Shown here: in pieces, positions 17,869 through 26,379 of the stretch | Layout of the letters: each line of letters begins with the position of its first letter | How positions within the stretch are numbered: position 1 is the first letter of the stretch | Source of the DNA: Sphingobacterium pedocola | GTDB lineage: Bacteria; Bacteroidota; Bacteroidia; Sphingobacteriales; Sphingobacteriaceae | Assembly (NCBI RefSeq): GCF_015209965.1 | Contig: NZ_MU158689.1 | Location: 1,683,522-1,747,521 of the forward strand | Length of the DNA stretch: 64,000 nt | Direction of reading: 5' to 3' | Position numbers and translations under genes: made by a program | The notes under the pieces: generated by a model | Told to the model about the DNA's origin: nothing | What the model saw: only the letters and a program-made list of their open reading frames with translations | The model's database searches: none

Positions 17869-19161
17869 TTATTGAACTACTTTCAGCTTACCAGTAACTA
17901 CTTCGTTAATCAAGCTTTTTTTGTATTCTTTCAACTTGATTATTTGTTCTTGCTTTTGAGCAATTGCTTTACCCATTTTTGAGGTTTGTTCATCTAAGTA
18001 AGCTACTATTTGACGTTGTTCATTAATTGGAGGAAATGGAACATATATCTCTCTTAATTTAGAAGCGTAGGTATGAACTATTATCTCTCCTTTAGAACTT
18101 TTCGCTTTTTCATATTTTGCTCCATTTGTACTCATACAATACGACAAATATTCACTTGAATTATAAACCTGCCTAAAAATAATTACATCTCCACCAGCCA
18201 TAGTCTTTAATTGTGACTTGAAAACAACACATTTACCTATATCCTCTTTTAATTCCCCCGACCCCGTAAATAACAAGTCATCATATTCCAATTTAACAGC
18301 ATTATGGCTAGCATCAACAGAGATCAAACGAATTGGATCCAAAATTTTGTAATTATATTTAGTGTATATATCTCCATAAAGAATAGCCGGCACTCCATCT
18401 TCCTCAACCAAATCAGCTTTTGAGAAACCACCACCTTTCGAAAATCTTCCTAAGGATGCTAATCGTCGTGTAGACCAATGCTCTGGTATGTCGCCAATCC
18501 AATCTATTCCAGAATTCTTCATTTGGACAGCTTCTCCATTAAAATGTTGAATTCCTTTGGTAACTGCATTTTGAATAGTGATTTGCCTTAGTTCACTTAG
18601 CTTTTCAATCTGTCGCTCTTTAAGGTGAATCGCTACATCAATTTTCTCACATTTATCGTCAAGAAATTTTGAGATGACTTTTTGTTCATTTAACGGAGGG
18701 TACGGTAACTCACTATTAGCAATATTATTAAAATTGATAGTCTGTCGAACTCCGGCCCCCAGTAATTTCATATATGAAATATCATATTGGTGGAGGAGCC
18801 ATTTATAATAATTCTTATTTAATTGGATTACATCTTGTATCACAATATAACCAGAACTAACAACGACATCAATATCTGACAAAGCAATTCTTAAACTTAT
18901 TAAATCATAATTTAGATTTAATGGATTGATGAGATAATCTCCTTTCAAAACTTCCTGATACGTTGCTTTAGTAGATGCGGGTATTTTCTCATCATCTTTG
19001 AAAACAACTTTACCAAAACTTATTGAACCTGCTGGTAAAAAAAAATTTAGTACTTTCTTTTTTTCTTTAAAAATATGTTTAAGCCTATTTAATTCCCAAT
19101 GCTCCGGAATCTTACCCAACCAATCTATCCCACTATCTTTATATTTTTCGTATCGCTGCAT
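17869..19161 (-). CDS. hsdS: Type I restriction-modification specificity subunit S
   Basis: 430 aa with two target-recognition domains. Each half opens with the same signature: SGIDWLGKIPEHWELNRL (residue ~11) and SGIDWIGDIPEHWSTRRL (~217). Each ends with a conserved helical segment (PPLNEQKVISKFLDDKCEKI and PPINEQRQIVAYLDEQTSKM). The two TRDs define the two halves of a bipartite recognition site. The gene sits between rhuM (2-nt gap) and hsdR. No second hsdS fragment or invertase is nearby, so shuffling is not expected. Composition is AT-richer than hsdM and hsdR, as is usual for TRD replacement. Confidence 0.95.
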   Translation of the reverse strand: MQRYEKYKDSGIDWLGKIPEHWELNRLKHIFKEKKKVLNFFLPAGSISFGKVVFKDDEKIPASTKATYQEVLKGDYLINPLNLNYDLISLRIALSDIDVVVSSGYIVIQDVIQLNKNYYKWLLHQYDISYMKLLGAGVRQTINFNNIANSELPYPPLNEQKVISKFLDDKCEKIDVAIHLKERQIEKLSELRQITIQNAVTKGIQHFNGEAVQMKNSGIDWIGDIPEHWSTRRLASLGRFSKGGGFSKADLVEEDGVPAILYGDIYTKYNYKILDPIRLISVDASHNAVKLEYDDLLFTGSGELKEDIGKCVVFKSQLKTMAGGDVIIFRQVYNSSEYLSYCMSTNGAKYEKAKSSKGEIIVHTYASKLREIYVPFPPINEQRQIVAYLDEQTSKMGKAIAQKQEQIIKLKEYKKSLINEVVTGKLKVVQ

Positions 19162-19163
19162 GT

Positions 19164-20168
19164 TTACTTCTTATTTTTCCGTTCTAGACTCTTGGCTGTG
19201 GTATCAATAAAGGCGACAAAATCCTTCTCCACTTTGGATAGTTCATTTTTAGTCTTCTCCTTATACTTTGCATATTCTACTTCCGCCTTTTTCACTGCCT
19301 GATCATGGCTTACTGCTCCGGCATGCTGTAACACTTCATTGCCTACCATACGCAAAAATTCATCTAGCCGTGTTATCCAGTCCTGCATATACATCGGTTT
19401 TCGGTTTAGTGCCTGCAATTCAGCTAACTCCAAATAGGCCGTCACTGTACGATTGAGAATATTAAGCTCCTCTTCCGTCAGATAATTTTTAGCAACTTGT
19501 ATCTCTTGCTTACTTGGCTGCTCGCCTTTGAAGTTGGTTAAACCCAAGTTAAGCTTCTCGGCATCGATACGTTTGTAAATCACTTCGGCAGCAGTATTGC
19601 CGTGTGCTGCCCAGTGCATCTTATTCTGTACCGTCTTGAAAAACGTCTGTGAAAGATCTGTCTTTGGGTCGTAATCGATACTGGTGGCATAGATATCTAA
19701 CACTTTTCGCCAGAAGACTTTTTCTGAAGATCGGATATCGCGGATACGTGCCAATAACTCATCGAAGTAATTGCCCCCTCCTGCTTGCTTAAGCAATTCG
19801 TCATTCATCGTGAAGCCTTTGACGATATATTCGCGCAGACGTGCCGTAGCCCATTGACGGAACTTGGTACCCTGAGGACTCTTGACACGGTAGCCTACGG
19901 AGATGATGACATCGAGGTTGTAATAGTTTGTATCATAATTTTTGCCGTCTTCAGCAGTTGTCCGGAAATTCCGGACAACTGAAATTCCGTCTAATTCTTC
20001 TTCCTTGAATATGTTACTAATATGTTCAGAAATAGTACGTTTATTCTTTCCAAATAAGGTTGCCATTTGCGCCTGTGTCAACCAGACAGTCTCGTTTTCC
20101 AAGCGGGTCTCGATACGGATAATACCGTCGTCGCTTTGGTATATGATGATATCGCTTTGCTGCTCCAT
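19164..20168 (-). CDS. rhuM: RhuM family protein embedded in the hsd operon
   Basis: 334 aa. The conserved RhuM N-terminal region reads NETVWLTQAQMATLFGKNKR, ISEHISNIFKEEEL, NYYNLDVIISVGYRVKS and QWATARLREYIVKGFTMND. The C-terminal region (QNKMHWAAHGNTAAEVI) is also typical. RhuM genes often sit inside type I restriction operons; their biochemical role is not established. It lies 3 nt after hsdM and 2 nt before hsdS, so it is part of the operon. Codons 63-71 coincide with a perfect 27-nt palindrome (see 19955-19981). Confidence 0.9.
   Translation of the reverse strand: MEQQSDIIIYQSDDGIIRIETRLENETVWLTQAQMATLFGKNKRTISEHISNIFKEEELDGISVVRNFRTTAEDGKNYDTNYYNLDVIISVGYRVKSPQGTKFRQWATARLREYIVKGFTMNDELLKQAGGGNYFDELLARIRDIRSSEKVFWRKVLDIYATSIDYDPKTDLSQTFFKTVQNKMHWAAHGNTAAEVIYKRIDAEKLNLGLTNFKGEQPSKQEIQVAKNYLTEEELNILNRTVTAYLELAELQALNRKPMYMQDWITRLDEFLRMVGNEVLQHAGAVSHDQAVKKAEVEYAKYKEKTKNELSKVEKDFVAFIDTTAKSLERKNKK
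19955..19981. repeat. Perfect 27-nt palindrome within rhuM
   Basis: Thirteen-base arms CAGTTGTCCGGAA / TTCCGGACAACTG pair around a single A. The palindrome encodes the conserved SVVRNFRTT stretch of RhuM. A very similar palindrome occurs in an intergenic region at 40563-40589, with compensatory arm changes and matching flanks (AGCAGTTG before, CAACTGAAATTC after). Confidence 0.85.
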
Positions 20169-20171
20169 AGC

Positions 20172-22511
20172 TTAAAAGTTTAAAATATCATTTAACAAGC
20201 CGTCTGCCTGCTCTTCTAGTGCTAAAAGGTCCGCTTTGACTTCTTCTAACGAACGTAGTGGTGTATGCTTGTAGAAGTACTTATTAAACGAAATCTCATA
20301 CCCTATCTTCACAGAGTCTAAATTGATCCAAGCTTCCGAAACATGGGGCTGTACCTCACGCTCAAAGTACGCGATAATAGATTCATTTAACGGAATCTGC
20401 TCACTATCGCGCAGATCGCTTTCTGTTTCGTACAGGGTATATTCTCCTGCTTTGGCTGTCGGAAAATAGCCAAAGAGAGGGAATTGTTCTTCGGTACATC
20501 CAAGGTGTCTTATTAATTGCGCTGCCTTCTCACCTGATATCTTCTCCACTTTCTTTATCACCTTCTCTGCCTCGGCATCGTAAGTACTGATCGCTGCCAA
20601 TATTGCTTTCTTATCTGCCGCGCCTAAGCGCAAGTCACGGCTCTTCGATATTTCATCCACTAATCCGGAAAAAGCATTAAAATCCATAAACACATCGTCG
20701 CCGATATGTGCCCATAGATTTAGTGCAGCGTCATGCAAAGCCTTGGGCTTCTGCCAGGTTGCTACTTCTACCAATTTGGCTACCTGCTTTTTGTTTAAGC
20801 CCCACTCTTCTTTCTCCGCGCGTTGTGTTATTTCATCAATTTTATTACCTAAGTCAACATACACCAAATCGCCATATGTTTCATAGAGTGCTGCCATTGG
20901 CACCCTAAGGGATCGATCAAAACGTAGCTCATCTAAAGCTGCCGCCGTGAACTGCGCTTTTAAGCGTTTTGGTCGCTCGATATTAACTTTAAAATAACCG
21001 AAATCTGCGTTTTTAAATTGCTTGATTTGTAGTGGACTTTCTTCTGAAGAATCTGCTTTATTATCGAGATAAGCTTGCACAATTTCTGCTACGTGCTCTG
21101 GTGCGAATTCAGAATTCTTATTTCCTAAATTTTTACGAAGCTTACGGTACAGGTTATTGGCATCTAGCAATTGTACCTGCCCTTTACGCGCAGAGGACTT
21201 ATTGTTATTGAGCAACCAGATGTAGGTGGTGATACCTGTATTATAAAATAAATTATTTGGCATCTGCACAATGGCATCCAATAAATCGTTCTCTATAATA
21301 TATCGGCGGATGTTGCTTTCGCCTGAACCGGCATCTCCTGTAAATAGCGACGAACCATTATGCACCGAAGCGATACGGCTACCGATCCGATTGGAGGTAG
21401 GTGCTTTCATCTTATCGACCATTTCCATCAAGAACAATAGCTGCCCATCGGAACTACGGGGTGTTGCATCTACGGTCTCCCGATTGCCCCAATAGTCTCT
21501 GAGCTTAATCTGGAAACGGCTGTCGATAACTTCCTTGCCATCCTTGATGTATTTTTGTTCGGAAGCCCACGATTTACCGTATGGCGGATTGGACAACATG
21601 AAATCGAATTTCGTATCGGCAAATTCGTTCGTTGACAAGGTCGAACCTACTCGGATATTCTCTGGATTTTTGCCCTTAATCATCATGTCGGACTTACAAA
21701 TCGCATAAGTCTCGTCGTTGATCTCCTTTCCGTAGAGATAGACATCTCCTTGATACTTGAATGCGGGATCTTCTATCAAATAGTTTTCGCTTTCGGTAAG
21801 CATACCTCCACTTCCACACGCGGGGTCATAGATCGTAATGATATTAGGCAAATTTCCTTTTAATGGCTCAAATACCAAATGGGTCATCAACTGTATGACT
21901 TCACGTGGTGTAAAGTGCTCTCCGGCCTCCTCATTATTCTCTTCGTTAAACTTACGGATCAATTCTTCGAACACATAGCCCATACCGAGATTGGACAATG
22001 CAGGGAGCAATCGCCCTTCTGGATCATTCTTGACAAATGGAGTAAGGTTGATATAGGGTGAAGTGAATTTCTCCAGAACGTCTAACAAAACATCCTTAGT
22101 AGCCATATGGCGAACTTGTGCATGTAGATTAAACTTGGCTATAATTTCCTGTACATTGCTGGAAAAACCGTTTAGATATTCTTCAAAATTGGCAATTAGC
22201 TTTTGCTGTGAGTTGGTAGCTGTCCCTTTAAGCTTCTCCATGGTCCAAGGCGACGTATTGTAAAATACATAACCGGATGCAGCACGCAGACCATCTCCAT
22301 CAAGCTCGACTTCTCCTAAATCTTCTCGCTGATAACGGACTTCTTCTAGTACAGCGTCCTTACTGACTTCTAGAAGCGAGTCGATACGGCGTAAAACAAC
22401 AAAGGGTAATATGATATCGCGGTACTTGCCGCGGACGTATACGTCTCGTAGGCAATCGTCGGCAATAGACCAAATAAAACTAACTAACTTATTATGAGAA
22501 TGGTGGGTCAT
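20172..22511 (-). CDS. hsdM: Type I restriction-modification DNA methyltransferase subunit M
   Basis: 779 aa. N-terminal HsdM helical domain (~1-150), then the N6-adenine methylase with SAM motif I DPACGSGGM (229-237) and catalytic motif IV NPPY (308-311, FMLSNPPYGKSW). The C-terminal extension (~500-779) is longer than in small HsdM proteins. It methylates adenine in the site chosen by HsdS, protecting host DNA. It is the first gene of the minus-strand run hsdM-rhuM-hsdS-hsdR-(methylase/kinase)-(receiver/AlbA_2). Catalytic motifs are intact, unlike in the methylase/kinase fusion downstream. Confidence 0.95.
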   Translation of the reverse strand: MTHHSHNKLVSFIWSIADDCLRDVYVRGKYRDIILPFVVLRRIDSLLEVSKDAVLEEVRYQREDLGEVELDGDGLRAASGYVFYNTSPWTMEKLKGTATNSQQKLIANFEEYLNGFSSNVQEIIAKFNLHAQVRHMATKDVLLDVLEKFTSPYINLTPFVKNDPEGRLLPALSNLGMGYVFEELIRKFNEENNEEAGEHFTPREVIQLMTHLVFEPLKGNLPNIITIYDPACGSGGMLTESENYLIEDPAFKYQGDVYLYGKEINDETYAICKSDMMIKGKNPENIRVGSTLSTNEFADTKFDFMLSNPPYGKSWASEQKYIKDGKEVIDSRFQIKLRDYWGNRETVDATPRSSDGQLLFLMEMVDKMKAPTSNRIGSRIASVHNGSSLFTGDAGSGESNIRRYIIENDLLDAIVQMPNNLFYNTGITTYIWLLNNNKSSARKGQVQLLDANNLYRKLRKNLGNKNSEFAPEHVAEIVQAYLDNKADSSEESPLQIKQFKNADFGYFKVNIERPKRLKAQFTAAALDELRFDRSLRVPMAALYETYGDLVYVDLGNKIDEITQRAEKEEWGLNKKQVAKLVEVATWQKPKALHDAALNLWAHIGDDVFMDFNAFSGLVDEISKSRDLRLGAADKKAILAAISTYDAEAEKVIKKVEKISGEKAAQLIRHLGCTEEQFPLFGYFPTAKAGEYTLYETESDLRDSEQIPLNESIIAYFEREVQPHVSEAWINLDSVKIGYEISFNKYFYKHTPLRSLEEVKADLLALEEQADGLLNDILNF

Positions 22512-22590
22512 AAATCAATTTGTGATAATAATAGAATACGTGGTAAACACATAGAATGCCCTAAAATACCAATTTTGAGGACAAAAACCG

Positions 22591-22632
22591 ACTGAAATGT
22601 TTAAAATGTTTACTGAAATGTTTAAAATGTTT
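22591..22632. repeat. 21-bp direct tandem repeat (two copies)
   Basis: Two exact adjacent copies of a 21-bp unit that starts ACTGAAATG and ends AAAATGTTT. They lie about 80-120 bp upstream of the hsdM start codon. There are only two copies and no spacers, so this is not a CRISPR; a regulatory binding site or replication slippage are the options. Confidence 0.85.
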
Positions 22633-22702
22633 GGACTTAGGGCGCGATGGATGTGGGTGGAGTGGGTTATACATCTTAGAACGTGGGCGTAAAACATCAA
22701 CT

Positions 22703-22716
22703 TGACAAGCTTGTCA
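22703..22716. promoter_or_regulatory. 14-bp perfect palindrome, candidate operator
   Basis: TGACAAGCTTGTCA is self-complementary and sits about 190 bp upstream of the hsdM start. A dimeric regulator such as the XRE proteins at 7.9-8.7 kb could bind such a site, but no second copy was noticed near those genes. Confidence 0.4.
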
Positions 22717-22778
22717 TTTTGGCAAGTTAGGATTGTTAAAGGTTCCCATCGGAATTGCAATTAATATCCGAACTTAAA

Positions 22779-22798
22779 AATACCCCATCTGGGGTATT
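22779..22798. promoter_or_regulatory. AATACCCC-N4-GGGGTATT inverted repeat, candidate operator
   Basis: A perfect inverted repeat with 8-bp arms and a 4-nt centre. It lies 116 bp before the plus-strand gene at 22914 and is not followed by a T-run, so it is unlikely to be a terminator. ATACCCC...GGGGTAT resembles operators used by CsoR/FrmR-type regulators; this is only a resemblance. Confidence 0.4.
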
Positions 22799-22913
22799 GC
22801 ATAATAAATACAATAGGAGTATTTTAGCGTCAGATACGATTATTCACTAGCCGCATCTATTTGATTATAAATTAATTTAATTCAACCATAATAACCTAAT
22901 TAACAATATAATT

Positions 22914-23972
22914 ATGAAAAATTTACTCTTTGCATTTTGCTCCTTCTTTGCCTTCCAAATTTCTTTTGGTCAAGATACCTTAGTTTTCGATTCTGAGCGG
23001 ATTTCGAATCCAAGGTTTGACTCCCTCAACTACACTGTCGGAACGTATCATAAGATACTTCACTACAACGATCCCATTTTATACGTGGGCGTTCTTCCGT
23101 ATTTTAAATCGGCTAAAACAAGATCGATGCCTCTGACCGATGGCGAAGGCAAAAACGGATATTTATTAGAAGGCAACCTGATTCACCGACTTCCTTTATA
23201 TAAAGGTCATTACTACAGCCCTGAATGGGCTCGCAGAATGCGCCTAACCTTTGATGCAGGTTTTATGGTTCGGATGACAAGAGACAACTCTAGTCCTTTA
23301 TTGCCTAGTAATAACAGATTTGGTTTAGGATTGGATTACCTCATAACCTCAGCTGAAAATCAAGATAATGCATTTAGGAATCTGCACGTATGGACATCTC
23401 TACAGGTACATCATTACTCCAATGGACAAAGCGACAATGGGTTCTACGAAAGCACATCTCCGCTTAGGAATAAATATAAAAACGGAGACTTTAGTACGAA
23501 CTACGTCCGTCTTTCGCTCTTTGCTTCGAAAGAAATATTGAACAGAAGTTTGATTTCTGGTAGCCTAGGTTATCAACATGATATGGCTATGGGCGATCTA
23601 TTTAAGTTAAGTCCTGAGTTGAAGAACTCCTATGGCCTAAATAGCTTGTTATTCTCTATGCAATGGCTTCGACGAGCTGAGTATAGCGTAAAAGACAGTC
23701 CCTCGACAAGGACGCGATATATTGGTCAAATACGTCAGCTAGCCTTCCGATCTGAAATGTCATACATCTTGGATTCTGATTTAGATTTATTTCCGGGGTC
23801 GAACAAATATCGTTTTGGCATACATAACTATCTTACTTATTACCCATGGGCTAAAGGCACCGTTGGCGTTATAGCCAAGCATTATTTCGGACGCGATTAT
23901 TTAAATATTCGCTTTGACGACGTGGTAAATAGTTATCAACTTGGGCTGGTGGTTGATATAGGAAGACGATAA
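22914..23972 (+). CDS. Hypothetical outer-membrane beta-barrel protein
   Basis: 352 aa. A signal peptide (MKNLLFAFCSFFAFQISFGQ) is followed by alternating polar/hydrophobic strands rich in Tyr, Phe and Ser, such as HVWTSLQVHHYSNGQSDNGF and YRFGIHNYLTYYP. The C-terminus (YQLGLVVDIGRR) lacks a terminal Phe but is strand-like. I do not recognise a named family. It is divergent from hsdM and preceded by a 50-nt AT-rich leader. Location predicted: outer membrane. Function unknown. Confidence 0.7.
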   Translation: MKNLLFAFCSFFAFQISFGQDTLVFDSERISNPRFDSLNYTVGTYHKILHYNDPILYVGVLPYFKSAKTRSMPLTDGEGKNGYLLEGNLIHRLPLYKGHYYSPEWARRMRLTFDAGFMVRMTRDNSSPLLPSNNRFGLGLDYLITSAENQDNAFRNLHVWTSLQVHHYSNGQSDNGFYESTSPLRNKYKNGDFSTNYVRLSLFASKEILNRSLISGSLGYQHDMAMGDLFKLSPELKNSYGLNSLLFSMQWLRRAEYSVKDSPSTRTRYIGQIRQLAFRSEMSYILDSDLDLFPGSNKYRFGIHNYLTYYPWAKGTVGVIAKHYFGRDYLNIRFDDVVNSYQLGLVVDIGRR

Positions 23973-24139
23973 TACCATGTAAATCCCTGTTCTATGCTTA
24001 ACTAAGTTAAGCATATGAAGATTTATCCATATGCTTTTTATGCTCTGCCAGGGGATCTACCGTATTCCACCGGCGGATTTCAGTATTTTAGGACCTGGCC
24101 GCGTAATCGTACTGTCATCCAAGCTCGCCCTGGAGTTAT

Positions 24140-24638
24140 TTACTTATTTTTCTTTGTTCCGTTATCAACAATCTTTTTATACTCCTCCAAAGTCGGTATA
24201 TTACTATTTTTAAAGACTTCCTTAATTTCTTCACTCGCAAGTTCCTTGTTCAAATAATAAGCCTGTAACAAATGGTAAATTGCATCTTTTTTTCTAGTTT
24301 TCGTCCAAACTCAATTCAGCGCCATCTATTGTGGCTTCCGCAGTCATAATAATATATATATCGAAATGTGCATAGGAACAATTGTACTTTTTTGCCATAA
24401 AATATGCATAATAAAAAAATTCTTCCCAATTCTCTTCTGCAAAACGATGCTCCGAAGCTAACCTGTAGGCGTCACAATCTCCAATATTAATTGCGTTAGC
24501 TAGTTTTTCGTGCATGCCAGTATCCAACTCTTTTTGCCAATTGCTGACACGTTTGTTCTCATCTATTTTTTCCCTCCAAGAATTAATACAAGAAGAAAAC
24601 AACAAACAAATAAATAAAACGAATATTCTATTTTTCAT
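24140..24638 (-). pseudogene. Putative Rhs immunity lipoprotein, probably frameshifted near the 3' end
   Basis: The intact frame (24294-24638) encodes a lipoprotein: MKNRIFVLFICLLFSSCINS with a Cys lipobox, then helical TPR-like sequence. It stops at AELSLDEN. A second frame continues at once for ~50 codons (KKDAIYHLLQAYYLNKELAS ... LEEYKKIVDNGTKKNK) and reads as the natural end of the same helical protein, so a one-base shift in the A-rich stretch near 24295 is likely. The start overlaps the end of the upstream toxin-tip frame by 11 bp, the usual toxin/immunity layout. Function as immunity protein is inferred from position. Confidence 0.5.
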
Positions 24639-24957
24639 ATTTCTTATCGCCAGTAAATGTTTTGGGCGCAATCCTGATAACTGGTCGCTTACTAATTTGC
24701 TTTCCTTCCCTAAACTTTATTCCCATCCCATCAGAAAAACTACCACCTCCTTCGTTTGTCCATGTGGTCTCACTTCCTGAAGATTTATTCCAAAGATCAT
24801 TGATAAAGGATTGGGAAAGCATTCCAATCTGGATCTATAAAGTTGATCGGATTGTTATTGGTATACACGTACGGAGAAAATATCCTATATTTTTCCGCCT
24901 GTGGATCAATAACATTCCACCGTCCTATCTCCGCGTCGTAGAACTCGCGACATAATT
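24628..24957 (-). pseudogene. Rhs core end plus toxin tip, frame-broken
   Basis: From 24957 leftward the minus strand encodes the end of an Rhs core: [18 protein letters not shown], then [20 protein letters not shown]. An extra T right after the IDPD codons throws the frame off. In the next frame the tip continues as [20 protein letters not shown] and runs to KTFTGDKKYEK. Rhs proteins deliver variable C-terminal toxins to competitors. Only the last ~40 core residues remain, so this is an orphan tip. The toxin family of the ~60-residue tip is not recognised. Confidence 0.7.
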
Positions 24958-25058
24958 ACAACCGAAAGTAGGCATCTTCAGCTATATCGAAGACTGGTAC
25001 AATAACAATAGGATACATTCTGCGTTAGGATTTATCCTCGGTCATCATCGCTTTCAAA

Positions 25059-25547
25059 TTATGTTTTGTCTTTATATATACCCCAGTTATTATTAATTTT
25101 TAAAAATGTAATCTTTTCATTTCTAAAACTATTCATATTTCCGCATTTGTCAAAACGATAACTAATAACTTCTTCAACAGGAAATTTTTCAGACTTTATT
25201 TGAAAAGATATTTCATCAAATTTCCCGCAGTTGCCTTTCAAAGAAGTTGAACAAATAACCTTTGAGATTTTTAGCTTTTCCATTTTCTTTGAAATCGTTT
25301 CAAGATATCGAATATTACCGTTTTTACTATATTTCTGTTCTACTGTAAATACAATTATATTTTTATCGTTGTCAACATCTATAAGTTTAATATTATCAAT
25401 TATCTCTTTTTTCAATAAATTAAAATCATATTCATTTCTTTCGAATTCACTTTTTAGTAGAGTTTCATTATTATTACATGAAACTATCATCGAAAAAAAT
25501 AGCACGTTCAAAAAGGTATTCCTTAAAATCAAAAAATATTTCTTCAT
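25059..25547 (-). CDS. Putative immunity lipoprotein for the adjacent Rhs tip
   Basis: About 162 aa. The start at 25547 is chosen because it begins the signal sequence MKKYFLILRNTFLNVLFF, followed by a lipobox SMIVSC and CNNNETLL. The AT-rich body (ILKLIDVDNDKNIIVFTVEQ-like, strands and helices) is not recognised. It lies 8 nt after the end of an Rhs toxin tip on the same strand, the usual place for an immunity gene. The role is inferred from position only. Confidence 0.55.
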   Translation of the reverse strand: MKKYFLILRNTFLNVLFFSMIVSCNNNETLLKSEFERNEYDFNLLKKEIIDNIKLIDVDNDKNIIVFTVEQKYSKNGNIRYLETISKKMEKLKISKVICSTSLKGNCGKFDEISFQIKSEKFPVEEVISYRFDKCGNMNSFRNEKITFLKINNNWGIYKDKT

Positions 25548-25554
25548 CGTTATT

Positions 25555-25874
25555 TTATAATTTATTCTTTCTTCCAAAGCTCTTGTTTTCAAAGTATTTT
25601 CCTTGTTTTAAAAGAATTTTTGCATGTTTACGTCCTACAGATATTGCTTGTTGCTCCCAAGGTTCATCATTTCTGTCACGAGTCCCGTTTTCAGCCAGCC
25701 AATTAGGATCAATTAATGCACCATGATAAACTCCCATCAGGATCAATATACCTTAGAGGATTCATACGCATAGCGATAAGGAGACCGTCGTCTGTTCTCG
25801 TCCGCCATCGGATCTACTACATTCCACCGTCCTATCTCCGTATCGTAAAAACGCACTTCGTAATCGTAATACTC
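25555..25874 (-). pseudogene. Second Rhs core end plus toxin tip, frame-broken
   Basis: The minus strand encodes [20 protein letters not shown], then [10 protein letters not shown]. After a frame change comes [10 protein letters not shown], then a second shift by one extra G at the DPDG codons. The tip continues in the third frame as GVYHGALIDPNWLAENGTRD to GKYFENKSFGRKNKL. It is the same kind of orphan Rhs end as at 24628-24957. The toxin activity of the ~60-residue tip is unrecognised. The multiple shifts argue for decay. Confidence 0.7.
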
Positions 25875-25901
25875 TACACTTTTTTCATTTGCCTATCCAA
25901 A

Positions 25902-26312
25902 TCACTCATAACGAAATGGATTAAATCTATTTGCTATATCAAATCTTGAAGGATATTCTGTTGGATCAATACCTTCTATCTCCATACTAGGAAGAAATTC
26001 TAGCAAAAGGTATTGATTAGGCAATACAAATATTGTTCTTACCGAGTATGCATCCGCCCTTTCAGACAATACCTCAACTTTCCTAAAACCTACGCCTAAT
26101 TTCTTTTTTATCGTCTTGTATTTGTACGGATTGTTATTTATACTATCTTTTGTAATTACCTCTCCATCTACCTTCACTTCTGCATCAATACTATAACCGT
26201 CTGATGTTGGTGATGACATGCCCAGATATATGGTCGTCTCAGACTTTAGACCAAAGAGAAAAAAAGTTATCAGCGCCAGAACAGATATCCAAATTATAAT
26301 TTTTCGTTTCAT
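25902..26312 (-). CDS. Hypothetical membrane-anchored protein in the Rhs cluster
   Basis: 136 aa. One N-terminal membrane or uncleaved signal segment (KIIIWISVLALITFFLFGL) is followed by a soluble beta-rich domain (TIYLGMSSPTSDGYSIDAEV, VGFRKVEVLSERADAYSV). It ends in a charged stretch (DIANRFNPFRYE). It is not recognised. It lies between a lipoprotein gene and an Rhs tip on the same strand, so an immunity or accessory role is possible but unproven. Confidence 0.55.
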   Translation of the reverse strand: MKRKIIIWISVLALITFFLFGLKSETTIYLGMSSPTSDGYSIDAEVKVDGEVITKDSINNNPYKYKTIKKKLGVGFRKVEVLSERADAYSVRTIFVLPNQYLLLEFLPSMEIEGIDPTEYPSRFDIANRFNPFRYE

Positions 26313-26379
26313 TGCTATTTATTTACTTGTGCCACAATCCTACATCATTTATATGACCATCATTGGTCACTCTCTAACA

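Larger units (their letters stand above)
22512..22913. promoter_or_regulatory. Divergent control region upstream of hsdM
   Basis: About 400 bp between hsdM (minus) and the outer-membrane protein gene (plus). No gene is seen. It contains a 21-bp tandem repeat (22591-22632), a perfect 14-bp palindrome TGACAAGCTTGTCA (22703-22716) and a perfect 8-bp-arm inverted repeat AATACCCC / GGGGTATT (22779-22798). These are plausible operator sites. Which gene each serves is unknown. Confidence 0.5.

Noticed and set aside
17869-19161. Phase-variable hsdS shuffling
   Set aside because: No second hsdS, no long inverted repeats and no recombinase near the gene; the internal repeat is the normal two-TRD layout.
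22591-22632. Possible CRISPR array
   Set aside because: Only two directly adjacent repeat units, no spacers and no cas genes.
22515-22760. An 81-codon minus-strand frame upstream of hsdM
   Set aside because: It consists of the tandem repeat and palindromes of the promoter region and shows no protein-like features.
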